A DNA stretch of 64,000 bases from DASUPK01 sp963724665 (GTDB lineage: Bacteria > Actinomycetota > Thermoleophilia > Solirubrobacterales > 70-9), in contig CAVRVH010000005.1 of the NCBI GenBank assembly GCA_963724665.1, positions 1 through 64,000 of the forward strand, in the 5' to 3' direction. Below the pieces are notes generated by a model. The model was given only the letters and a program-made list of their open reading frames with translations. It searched no databases and was not told where the DNA came from. The number at the start of each line of letters is the position of its first letter. Position 1 is the first letter of the stretch. The translations under genes were made by a program, and so were the position numbers. Below are positions 33,682-41,642 of this stretch, in pieces.

Positions 33682-33725
33682 GCGCCGAGGAATCTAGCCG
33701 ACCGGGCGGGGGGCCGCTGCAGTGA

Positions 33726-34685
33726 TCAGGCGCCGAAGGGAAGCTCGGTCACTTCGGCGGCGTTCGAGCCGTCACCCACGGCGAGCTGCTCGCCCTCAGC
33801 CGCCTCGCGCCGGACGATCGCGAGCGCGATCGCGCCGTGCGCGGGGGAGAGGCAGGCGGTGCCGATCGCGCCGACCTCCCGTTCGCCGAGAAACAGGGGA
33901 TCGCCGTGCGCGACGGGGCCGCTGAGGCGCAGGCCGCGCAGCGTTCGATTCGGCTTGCCCCGGTAGTGCAGGCGCGCCACCGGCTCCTGGCCGATGTAGC
34001 AGCCCTTCTCGAAATCCACGGCCCGCTCGACGATGCCGGCCTCCGCCGGCATGTGTTCCGAGCTCATGTCGAGACCGAACCTCGGCCTGCCGGATTCGAC
34101 GCGGACGATCTCCGCCGCCTCGTCGCTGACCCGGACGGCGCCGGCGGAGGCGAGCGTGGCCTCCAGCGCCGCGGCGTCCTCAGCCTTGACGATCAGGTCG
34201 ATGCCGACGTCGGTGGCGACGCCGAGCACGTCGGTGCCGTCCCACTGGCGCGAGCGCTGCGCGTGCTCCGGACCGACACCCTCGAACCCCGAGAGTTCGC
34301 CGGCCCGGGGACCGATCAGCGAGACGATTGCCCAGCGGTCGGTCACATCCTCGATCTCGACATCCCTGCCGATGCTGTAGGTGCGAAGGTGCTTCAGCAC
34401 AGTCTCCGCCGGGCCCGGCTCGAGATCCAGCCAGAGATCGCCGTTCTCGAGGCGCAGGACCCGCAGGTCGGATGAGAGGTGGCCCTTCCGGTCGAGCAGT
34501 GCCGCGTAGCAGCCACCGCCGGGCTCGAGCGCCTCGACATCGTTGGTCAGCTGGCCCTGGAGGTACTCGGCGGCGTCGGGACCCCTGAGCAGCAAGGAGG
34601 AGCGGTCCCTGGCGAGAAATCCCGCCTCCTCGCGTAGGGCGCGGTACTGCCCGTCCAGCTCGACCTGGGTCGCGGTCTCGGTCAC
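33726..34685 (-). CDS. ygfZ: Folate-binding protein YgfZ/GcvT-like
   Basis: The 319-residue protein has the YgfZ signature KGCYIGQEPVARLHYRGKPNR and an N-terminal GcvT-like domain (LLLRGPDAAEYLQGQLTNDVEAL). YgfZ proteins bind tetrahydrofolate and help assemble or repair certain Fe-S enzymes; the single Cys of KGCYIGQ is the key residue. GTG 34685 is the start. It is divergent from the DtxR-type regulator, with the candidate metal operator between, so metal-linked expression is possible. Confidence 0.9.
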   Translation of the reverse strand: MTETATQVELDGQYRALREEAGFLARDRSSLLLRGPDAAEYLQGQLTNDVEALEPGGGCYAALLDRKGHLSSDLRVLRLENGDLWLDLEPGPAETVLKHLRTYSIGRDVEIEDVTDRWAIVSLIGPRAGELSGFEGVGPEHAQRSRQWDGTDVLGVATDVGIDLIVKAEDAAALEATLASAGAVRVSDEAAEIVRVESGRPRFGLDMSSEHMPAEAGIVERAVDFEKGCYIGQEPVARLHYRGKPNRTLRGLRLSGPVAHGDPLFLGEREVGAIGTACLSPAHGAIALAIVRREAAEGEQLAVGDGSNAAEVTELPFGA

Positions 34686-34741
34686 GGACCGATTGTAGGT
34701 CGCGGCCTTGACCTGCTTTCGCGGTCGCCACCGAAACGGAA

Positions 34742-34761
34742 AAGTTAGCTACGCCTAACTT
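34742..34761. promoter_or_regulatory. Candidate DtxR/MntR operator
   Basis: AAGTTAG-CTACGC-CTAACTT has perfect 7-bp arms around 6 bp. TTAG/CTAA half-sites are the hallmark of DtxR-family boxes. It lies 30 bp before the dtxR-like start and between the divergent ygfZ and regulator promoters. Confidence 0.7.
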
Positions 34762-34790
34762 CTGAGTTCGTATGTGCTTCAATATCGCGG

Positions 34791-35498
34791 ATGACGACCA
34801 AGGCCCACAACGCCCACCCGAAGCGCCGCACCAACGAAGGCGCCGAGAACTACGCCAAGGCGATCTACGAGCTGCAGGCGCGCGAGCCGGAGGGTGTGGG
34901 GACGTCAGCCGTCGCGCAGAGGCTTGGCGTGACCCCAGCGTCTGCCTCGGGCATGCTGCGGCGCCTCGCCGACGAGGGAGTCGTCGAGTACGCGCCCTAC
35001 CACGGCGCCCGCCTCACCCCCGAGGGAGAGCGCATCGCGCTCGAGGTGATCCGCCACCACAGGCTGATCGAGCTTTTCCTCGCGGAGGTTCTGGGAATGC
35101 CCTGGGACCGGGTCCACGAGGAGGCAGAGGTCCTCGAGCACCACATCTCCGAAGAGCTGGAGGAGCTGATCGCGGCCAAGCTCGGCGAGCCGGACCTCGA
35201 TCCCCACGGCGATCCGATTCCGGATCGCGATCTGGCGATCACCGTCGACGACTCGGTTTCGCTCACGGACCTGAATCCCGGCGAGGAGGGGGTCTTCACC
35301 CGCGTTTCCGACAGCGACGCATCGATGCTGCGCTACCTCGCGGAGCAATCGATCCAGCCGGGCGCGACCCTGACGGTGAAGAGCCGCGAGCCGTTCGGGG
35401 GCCCGGTGATCGTCGAAATAGCGGACCGCACCCATCCACTCGGCGCGGAGCTGGCCGAGAGCATGAGGGTCCGCCGTCGACCGTCGGGTGGTGGATGA
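34791..35498 (+). CDS. DtxR-family metal-dependent repressor
   Basis: The 235-residue regulator has the winged helix (ENYAKAIYELQ..., TSAVAQRLGVTPASASGMLRRLADEGVVEY), the metal-binding dimerisation region (GERIALEVIRHHRLIELFL, EEAEVLEHHISEELEE) and a C-terminal SH3-like domain (LTDLNPGEEGVFTRVSDSDASMLRYL). It overlaps the NRAMP gene (ATGA), so it most likely controls manganese or iron uptake through that transporter and itself. Mn versus Fe specificity cannot be decided from sequence alone. Confidence 0.92.
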   Translation: MTTKAHNAHPKRRTNEGAENYAKAIYELQAREPEGVGTSAVAQRLGVTPASASGMLRRLADEGVVEYAPYHGARLTPEGERIALEVIRHHRLIELFLAEVLGMPWDRVHEEAEVLEHHISEELEELIAAKLGEPDLDPHGDPIPDRDLAITVDDSVSLTDLNPGEEGVFTRVSDSDASMLRYLAEQSIQPGATLTVKSREPFGGPVIVEIADRTHPLGAELAESMRVRRRPSGGG

Positions 35499-36895
35499 GC
35501 GAGCAGGAATTGAAGGTGGAAGACGAGGACGTCGGTCTCATCGATCCGCTTCCCGGCGAGCTCTCCGCGCCGCCTGGGCCCGGAGACGGCCTCGGTGGCT
35601 CCGAGGATGTGCTGCCCGAGGATGTGCTCCCGGGCGAGGCGGCCGTCAACCGGGCCGCGCGGCGATCGCTCGACGGCCACGCCCGGGGTCTCAGTCGGAT
35701 CTGGCCGTTCCTGGGGCCGGCCTTCATCGCCGCGGTCGCCTACATCGACCCTGGAAACTTCGCGACGAACATCGCCGGCGGTGCCAAGTTCGGCTACCTG
35801 CTGCTCTGGGTCGTGCTTGGGGCGAACCTGATCGCGATGGTGGTCCAGACCCAGTCGGCCAAGCTCGGGATCGCGACCGGCAGGAACCTCGCCGAGGCCT
35901 GCAGGGACTCGTTTTCCCGGCGCACCTCGATCGGCCTCTGGATCCAGGCGGAGATCGTTGCCGCCGCATGCGACATCGCCGAGGTCGTAGGCGCCGCCCT
36001 GGGACTGAACCTTCTCTTCGGGATTCCGCTGTTCCCCGCCGGGCTGCTCGCGGGAGTGGGCGCGTTCGCGATCCTCGGGCTGCAGCAGAAGGGCTTTCGC
36101 CGGCTCGAGGCGGTCATCGTCGGGATGGTCGGCGTCGTCGTCGCGGCCTTCGCGTTCGAGGTCTTCGAGTCGAATCCGGATGGTGCCCAGGTCGTCCATG
36201 GAATGTTCGTGCCGGGATTCGACGGCACGGAGAGCATCCTGCTCGCGACCGGCATCATCGGCGCGACCGTCATGCCGCATGTCATCTACCTGCACTCCGC
36301 TCTGACGCAGCGGCGAATCGTCGGGCGCAACAGCGAGGAGCGTCGCAAGATCCTGCGCTTCGAGAAGATCGACGTCGTCATCGCGATGGCGCTCGCCGGC
36401 GCCGTGAACCTCTCGATGATGATCATGGCCGCCGCGCTGTTTCACGGCAGCGGCCTGGTCGGGATCGACAGCATCGACGGTGCCTTCGACGGCCTCAAGC
36501 AGGTCGTCTCTCCCAGTGCAGCGACGATCTTCGGTATCGCTCTGCTGGCGTCCGGTTACGCCTCGTCGTCCGTGGGGACGATGTCCGGCCAGGTCGTGAT
36601 GCAGGGGTTCATCCGCCGGCGGATCCCGATCTTCGCGCGCCGGGCGATCACGCTCACGCCTGCCCTGATCGTGCTGGCCGTGGGCCTCGATCCGACCGAT
36701 GCGCTCGTCGGCAGCCAGGTGGTCCTGAGCTTCGGCATTCCGTTCGCGCTCGTTCCGCTGGTCATGCTCACCCGCCGGCGGGAGCTGATGGGATCGCTCG
36801 CCAGTCCGGGCTGGCTCACCGCCGTGACCTCCGTTCTCTCGGGCCTGATCATCGCCCTCAACGTCTTCCTGCTCGAGCAGGTCTTCATCGGCTAG
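35495..36895 (+). CDS. mntH: NRAMP-family divalent metal (Mn/Fe) transporter
   Basis: The 466-residue membrane protein has an acidic N-terminal extension of about 65 residues, then about 11 helices. The metal-site motifs are present: DPGNFATNI in the first helix and MPHVIYLHS in the sixth. Proton-coupled import of Mn2+ or Fe2+ is expected. It is translationally coupled to the DtxR-type regulator. The long acidic N-terminus (VEDEDVGLIDPLPGE...) is unusual for the family and could be cytoplasmic and regulatory. Confidence 0.93.
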   Translation: MSEQELKVEDEDVGLIDPLPGELSAPPGPGDGLGGSEDVLPEDVLPGEAAVNRAARRSLDGHARGLSRIWPFLGPAFIAAVAYIDPGNFATNIAGGAKFGYLLLWVVLGANLIAMVVQTQSAKLGIATGRNLAEACRDSFSRRTSIGLWIQAEIVAAACDIAEVVGAALGLNLLFGIPLFPAGLLAGVGAFAILGLQQKGFRRLEAVIVGMVGVVVAAFAFEVFESNPDGAQVVHGMFVPGFDGTESILLATGIIGATVMPHVIYLHSALTQRRIVGRNSEERRKILRFEKIDVVIAMALAGAVNLSMMIMAAALFHGSGLVGIDSIDGAFDGLKQVVSPSAATIFGIALLASGYASSSVGTMSGQVVMQGFIRRRIPIFARRAITLTPALIVLAVGLDPTDALVGSQVVLSFGIPFALVPLVMLTRRRELMGSLASPGWLTAVTSVLSGLIIALNVFLLEQVFIG

Positions 36896-36912
36896 GTAGC
36901 TAGGCTTCGGCC

Positions 36913-37275
36913 GTGGCCCTGGCACAGGACTTCGAGGCGGTCGTCGAGACCCTTCCGGATGACTGGACGGACCTCGAGCTCGACCTCCGGATCGCCGACG
37001 AGTCCCGTTATGTCGATGCCGCGGTGATTCTCTCCCTGGTGAACGCGCAGCCATACTCGCGGGCCGACTGGCACTGGCGGATCAACGTTGCCCACCGCTT
37101 CGGACACGCGGCCGCCGCCGAGACAGTGCGCGGCGCGCTGACCAAGCTCGACCGGGAAGGGATCACCGGCGAGTTCCGGGTCCGCGATGCCCAGGAGGGC
37201 CGGGCAGAGGTGATGCAGTGGTGGGGCAGGCCCGACAGCATCCGGCGCGACTTCCAGCGCCGGCGCAGTCTTTAG
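36913..37275 (+). CDS. Hypothetical protein
   Basis: The 120-residue protein begins MALAQDFEAVVETLPDDWTDLELDLRI and has a helical C-terminal half (HRFGHAAAAETVRGALTKLDREGITGEFRVRDAQEGRAEVMQWWGRP). No family, signal or membrane helix is recognised. It begins 17 bp after mntH with GTG and may be cotranscribed. Its TAG directly abuts the stop of the convergent GGDEF-EAL gene. Confidence 0.6.
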   Translation: MALAQDFEAVVETLPDDWTDLELDLRIADESRYVDAAVILSLVNAQPYSRADWHWRINVAHRFGHAAAAETVRGALTKLDREGITGEFRVRDAQEGRAEVMQWWGRPDSIRRDFQRRRSL

Positions 37276-39288
37276 CTAGACGAAGCGCTCCGGATCCGGG
37301 ACCCGGAAGAAGGTCTGGATGACCGAAGCGAGCTGGTTGGCCACGATGCGGGCGCGGTTCATCTCGGTTCTGGTCCATGGCCGCTCCTCATGGCACATAG
37401 CCTCGACGATGCCGAGCGTCTCGCCACGCTGGACCACCGGAACCATCAGCAGCGTCCGATAGCCGAGTGAGAACATCAGCTCGATCTCGTGGGAGTCAGC
37501 CCGCGGATCACCAAGCATCACCTGCGCGGATTCCTGGCGCTCGACCACCCGGACGGTCGCCGGGTACTCGTCCACCGAGAAGAACTCCTCGTTGGGTTGC
37601 TCACCGCTTTCCGCGAGGGTCTCCACGACGCCGATGTCCGGGTGGTACTGCGAGAGGCTGACCTTGTCGGCGTGCAGTTCTCCGGCAATCAGGTCGAGGG
37701 CACTGTTGAGGTCGGCGCGGTCCCGGGCGTTGGCCAGGCGCGCGCTGAGATGCTCCAATCGCCGGTCGCCCGCCGAGATCGTCGGAGTGTCGCCCCCCGG
37801 CGTCGAGATCAGGGCCTTGGCAAGAGCGGCGCGGCAGGTCTCGGCAGCGGGAGCGGAGACCTGGCTCCAGGGTGGGGCGGGCCGGCCGATCGCAAAGCCC
37901 TGCCCGCACGGAACGTCGAGGTTGGAGAGGGCCTCGATGTCGTCGTGGCTCTCGATTCCCTCTGCGCAGACGGTGGCGCCGACGCGACGAGAAAATCGCA
38001 CGAGCGATTCGACCAGGGCCATCCGCACCGGGTCCGAGTGGATCGCGCGGGTCAGCTCCAGGTCGAGCTTGACGATGTCGGGTCGCACCCACATGACCTG
38101 CTTGAGCCCGGCGTAGCCGGCACCGGCGTCATCGATTGCGATCCTCGCGCCGCGCTCGCGGAGTTGCGCAAGCGAGTTGGCGAGCAGGCTGTCCCCGACA
38201 TAGACCTCGTGCTCGGTGAGCTCGACGACCACGTCGGAGAGGTCGTCTGGCAGCACACCCTTGACGGCATCGGTGGAAAGGGCGGAGGGGCTGACGTTGA
38301 CCGCGATATGCGTGCCGGCAGGACGACCGATCGGTTCGAGCGCCGCCCGGATCGCCGCCGCCTCGAGCTCGGGCCCGAGACCACATGCGTTGGCCTGGGC
38401 GAACCAGCTGGACGGCGGGCGATCGGGAGAGTCGGGGAACCGGGCGAGTGCCTCGTATCCGATCAGACGGCCGGTGGTGAGCGACACGACTGGCTGGTAG
38501 AGCGGCTCGATTGCCCGCTCATCGAGGATCCGCTCGATCTCCGAGCGCTGCGGGGCGTCGCCGCTGAGCCGGACGTGGTCGGGGTCGAAGCGCCGGGTCC
38601 TCGACTTGCCGGACCGCTTCGCCCAATAGAGCGCGCCTTCGGCGAGCTGGAGCAGAGCGCCGGCGTTGTCGGCGTCAACCGGGTAGACCGCGACTCCGGC
38701 CGAGCAGCTCAGCTCGGTTCCGGCGGGCGAGAGCCGAGCGATCGCGGTCCGGACGCGCTCAGCGATCTCCTGTGCCTTCTCCGCCTCGCTGCCGGGCAGG
38801 ATCAGGGCGAATTCCTCGCCCCCGGTACGGGCGGCGATGTCCGCACCGCGGACCGACTTGCGAAGCTGGGCAGCCACACCCTCCAGGACGCCGTCCCCGA
38901 ATGTATGGCCGTGGAGCTCGTTGATGGCCTTGAAGTCGTCGAGGTCGAGCGCGACCAACGCCACGGCGTCGCGCCTCACGGCCGCCTTCTGCAGTTCACT
39001 GCGGAGCGCTTGCTGGAAGCCGCGATGGTTGATCAGGCCGGTGAGCTGGTCTGTATCAGCCAGGTCGCGCAGCTCGGCCTGCTGGCGATAGAGCAGCACG
39101 GTCACGGCGAGGGTGAACAGCATCCCGACTCCGGCGAACGCGGCCAAGCCAGTCGCCCCTCGCGTCGCTGCCAACCCGATGACGGTGCCCCAGATGATCG
39201 AGAACCCCACGGCAGCCCAAGGCAACACCCTGCGGTGGGAATTTCGGGGATGCGCAAAACGCCCCACGAAGCACGTATCGGAACGCAC
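37276..39288 (-). CDS. GGDEF-EAL-GAF cyclic di-GMP signalling protein
   Basis: Domains in order in 670 residues: two transmembrane helices (about 20-70); GGDEF (about 75-235) with active-site TGGEEF and inhibitory RGAD; EAL (about 250-490) with YEALARF, NVSPSAL, ELTEHE, IDDAGAGYAGL, KLDLELT and CAEGIE; and a GAF domain (about 510-660). The cyclase motif and most phosphodiesterase residues are kept, so both making and breaking c-di-GMP are possible, with GAF as input. DDAGAG departs slightly from the usual DDFGTG loop. Confidence 0.9.
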   Translation of the reverse strand: MRSDTCFVGRFAHPRNSHRRVLPWAAVGFSIIWGTVIGLAATRGATGLAAFAGVGMLFTLAVTVLLYRQQAELRDLADTDQLTGLINHRGFQQALRSELQKAAVRRDAVALVALDLDDFKAINELHGHTFGDGVLEGVAAQLRKSVRGADIAARTGGEEFALILPGSEAEKAQEIAERVRTAIARLSPAGTELSCSAGVAVYPVDADNAGALLQLAEGALYWAKRSGKSRTRRFDPDHVRLSGDAPQRSEIERILDERAIEPLYQPVVSLTTGRLIGYEALARFPDSPDRPPSSWFAQANACGLGPELEAAAIRAALEPIGRPAGTHIAVNVSPSALSTDAVKGVLPDDLSDVVVELTEHEVYVGDSLLANSLAQLRERGARIAIDDAGAGYAGLKQVMWVRPDIVKLDLELTRAIHSDPVRMALVESLVRFSRRVGATVCAEGIESHDDIEALSNLDVPCGQGFAIGRPAPPWSQVSAPAAETCRAALAKALISTPGGDTPTISAGDRRLEHLSARLANARDRADLNSALDLIAGELHADKVSLSQYHPDIGVVETLAESGEQPNEEFFSVDEYPATVRVVERQESAQVMLGDPRADSHEIELMFSLGYRTLLMVPVVQRGETLGIVEAMCHEERPWTRTEMNRARIVANQLASVIQTFFRVPDPERFV

Positions 39289-39365
39289 TTCAACGGCTAA
39301 ATCCCTGGTTTTGGGTCAAATAGCCGGCTTTGACGCATGAACCCGGCGTGCGCCACACTTGGGGA

Positions 39366-39689
39366 ATGGCCCGGATCGCCGCACTCGTGCAGGATCTGAT
39401 GCTCGCGAGCCGCGTGCGCACCTCGCTGGAGGCGAGCGGGCACGAGGTGGAGCAGGACACCGAGCTGCCGGACGAGCTCGATGGGATCGACCTGGTGGTC
39501 GCGGACCTCGACGCCGTGCCGCCCGAGCGCCTCGGTGAGTTGGGCGTCCCCGTGATCGGCTTCTACCAGCACACGGACGCCGACATGAGGAGCCGCGCCG
39601 AGGAGGCGGGTCTGTCCCTGGCGGTGCCCCGCAGCCGAATGGTCAGGGAACTGCCGGAGCTGGTTGAGCGGACCCTTGCTCAGCCCTGA
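39366..39689 (+). CDS. Degenerate receiver-like protein
   Basis: From ATG 39366 there are 107 residues: ARIAALVQDLMLASRVRTSLEASGHEVEQ, DLVVADLDAVPPERL, GVPVIGFYQHTDADMRSRAEEAGL, VPRSRMVRELPELV. The order of strands and helices copies a response-regulator receiver. The first acidic pair and the lysine are missing, although an Asp remains in VADLD. It probably does not accept phosphate. It overlaps the convergent binding-protein gene by 10 bp. Confidence 0.65.
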   Translation: MARIAALVQDLMLASRVRTSLEASGHEVEQDTELPDELDGIDLVVADLDAVPPERLGELGVPVIGFYQHTDADMRSRAEEAGLSLAVPRSRMVRELPELVERTLAQP

Positions 39690-40624
39690 TGGAGCAGACC
39701 CGCATGCACGGCCCAAGCGTGCCAGCTCCTCAGCGACTGCCGATCGAGCACCGGGGTGGCGTCAACCTTCCCGAGCGCGAAAGCTCGACCCGTGGTCAGC
39801 GCGTTCAGCTGGGCACGTTGGGACTGCGCATCCAGGCCGGGGACCAGGTTGAGCAGGTCGCCGAGCGCACTGGGCGGATTGCGATCAAGAACCTGGTAGC
39901 CGCGGTTCAGCGCCGTCACGAATTGCGCACCGATCTGGTGGACGTCAGCGCCGGCCTTCGTCACGAGGAGCAGTTCGGGATAGCGAGGGGCGCCGAACTG
40001 ATCCACACGGAACTCACGGACCGGGATGCCCTTCTGCTGGAGTTCGACTCCCTCCGCATTCCAAAAGGCGGTCGCGGCATCGACCTTTCCTGCAGCCAGG
40101 TCGGCGACCGCGTTGAAGCCGATCGTCACTCGATGGACGTCCGAGGGATCGACGCCTCCGGAGCGCAACACGGTGTCGAGGACGGCGTCGTCGGAGGGGA
40201 CGCCCGTGACGCCGATCGTCTTCCCCGCCAGGTCCGCCGGCGTTTGGATCTCGTTCGGATCGCGCGCGATCACAGAGGCCAGGGGCCTCTGCACGATGGC
40301 GGCGATCGCGGCCAGATCGAGGCCGCGCTCCCGCGCAATGGCGAAGTCGCTGATGTCCATCACCGCGAGGTCGGCACGCCTGGTCTCCAGCAGCTTGGCG
40401 CTGTCCGCGGTGCTGGACGGCTCCTGGATGTGCAGGTCGAGCCCGGCGTCCTTGAAGTAGCCGTTCGCCTGTGCTGCGTAGATGCCGGAGTGCACCGCGT
40501 TCGGCTGGAAGTCGAGGACCAGGGTCGCGCCCTTCGGCGCGCCCGGTTCAGCGCCGCCCCCTCCGCAGGCCCCGAGAGCCGTAGCGAGGAGGGCGGCCGC
40601 CAGCAGCGCGGCGACCCGTCTCAT
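39680..40624 (-). CDS. NMT1/THI5-like ABC transporter substrate-binding lipoprotein
   Basis: The 314-residue protein has a lipoprotein signal (LLATALGACGGGG). The mature part has the THI5/SsuA-type fold: TLVLDFQPNAVHSGIYAAQANGYFKDAGLDL, then RADLAVMDISDFA, LAGKTIGVTGVPSDDAVLDTVL and TAFWNAEGVEL. Relatives bring thiamine pyrimidine precursors or sulfonates to an ABC importer. No permease or ATPase gene is adjacent. No TPP riboswitch is seen upstream. The ligand is therefore open. Confidence 0.85.
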   Translation of the reverse strand: MRRVAALLAAALLATALGACGGGGAEPGAPKGATLVLDFQPNAVHSGIYAAQANGYFKDAGLDLHIQEPSSTADSAKLLETRRADLAVMDISDFAIARERGLDLAAIAAIVQRPLASVIARDPNEIQTPADLAGKTIGVTGVPSDDAVLDTVLRSGGVDPSDVHRVTIGFNAVADLAAGKVDAATAFWNAEGVELQQKGIPVREFRVDQFGAPRYPELLLVTKAGADVHQIGAQFVTALNRGYQVLDRNPPSALGDLLNLVPGLDAQSQRAQLNALTTGRAFALGKVDATPVLDRQSLRSWHAWAVHAGLLHQG

Positions 40625-40762
40625 CCGAAGGCGAGCGTATTCATAAGCCGTCGATAAAGGTTTGCCAGCGGGTCTCGGCCCAGCCGGAAATGCGGTTAGA
40701 CTGCGCGCCGCCTCGCACGGGTGGGGCGTTTTCTTCCGAGAGCTACGAGGAGGTCACTTCAA

Positions 40763-41599
40763 GTGCAAGATCGAGGTCTAGCGGCGTATATCGCTGAGCT
40801 GGTCGGGACGCTGCTCCTGGTCTTCTTCATCACGAGCGTTGTCGTGCTCTATGTGGCCACCGGCCAGAACGCACAGTTCGGGTCGGACTTCGCGGTCGTC
40901 GGGCTCACACACTTCCTCCTGCTGTTCGGGCTGATCATCAGCATCGGCGTGGCGAGCGGCGGGCACTTCAATCCAGCGGTGACGGCGGCGTTCATCGTCA
41001 TCCGCCGGATTGACCCGATCGACGGCCTCGTCTACATCCTTGCCCAGCTCTCGGGCGGCGTGCTCGGGGCGCTTCTGACCAAGGCCTTCCTGCTCGATGA
41101 GGGCCGCGCCTCGGACTACGGGACCCCGAAGATCTCTGCCCTGCTCGGCGGTGCCTTCCAGGGCGCGATGATCGAGGGCATCGGCGCCTTCGTCCTCGTG
41201 CTCGTTGTGCTGTCGACTGCGCTCAATCCCGAGGTCCGCCGCTGGGCCGCACTTGCCATCGGCGGTGCGCTTGGCTTCCTGGTGATGGTGTTCGGTCCGC
41301 TGACCGGCGGTTCGTTCAACCCGGCCCGCTGGTTCGGCCCCGCGCTCGTCGGAAACCACTTCGCGGATGCGTGGGCCTACATCGTGGGTCCCATCGTCGG
41401 TGGCCTGCTCGCGGCGGTCGTCTACAGGTTCATCATCGAGCCGTCCAGCGGCCCCGTGCAGGAGTTGGCGGACACCGTCGCCCCGCGTGGCCCGGCTCCG
41501 CCGGCGGGCGAGGCTCCACCGCTGCGGCAGTCGTCCGGCCCGGGCCCGGGCGGTGGACCTCCGCCGTCGTCGCCCCCGGGCGGCATCGCGGGCTCGTAG
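40763..41599 (+). CDS. Aquaporin/glycerol-facilitator family (MIP) channel
   Basis: GTG 40763 follows GAGGAGGT at 40747-40754. The 278-residue protein has six helices and both NPA boxes, GGHFNPAVT and GGSFNPARWFGPAL. A Pro/Gly-rich cytoplasmic tail of about 45 residues (GPAPPAGEAPP...PGGIAGS) follows. Water or small neutral solutes would pass. I cannot fix the selectivity filter with certainty. It is followed by fbiC after 43 bp. Confidence 0.9.
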   Translation: MQDRGLAAYIAELVGTLLLVFFITSVVVLYVATGQNAQFGSDFAVVGLTHFLLLFGLIISIGVASGGHFNPAVTAAFIVIRRIDPIDGLVYILAQLSGGVLGALLTKAFLLDEGRASDYGTPKISALLGGAFQGAMIEGIGAFVLVLVVLSTALNPEVRRWAALAIGGALGFLVMVFGPLTGGSFNPARWFGPALVGNHFADAWAYIVGPIVGGLLAAVVYRFIIEPSSGPVQELADTVAPRGPAPPAGEAPPLRQSSGPGPGGGPPPSSPPGGIAGS

Positions 41600-41642
41600 A
41601 CACACCAGCCTGGTAGACCCACTTCGCTAGGTTCTCCCTGCC

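Noticed and set aside
34772..36895. Fusion of a regulator-region frame with NRAMP
   Set aside because: The first third is the wrong frame of the DtxR-type gene. The transporter starts at 35495 in an ATGA overlap.
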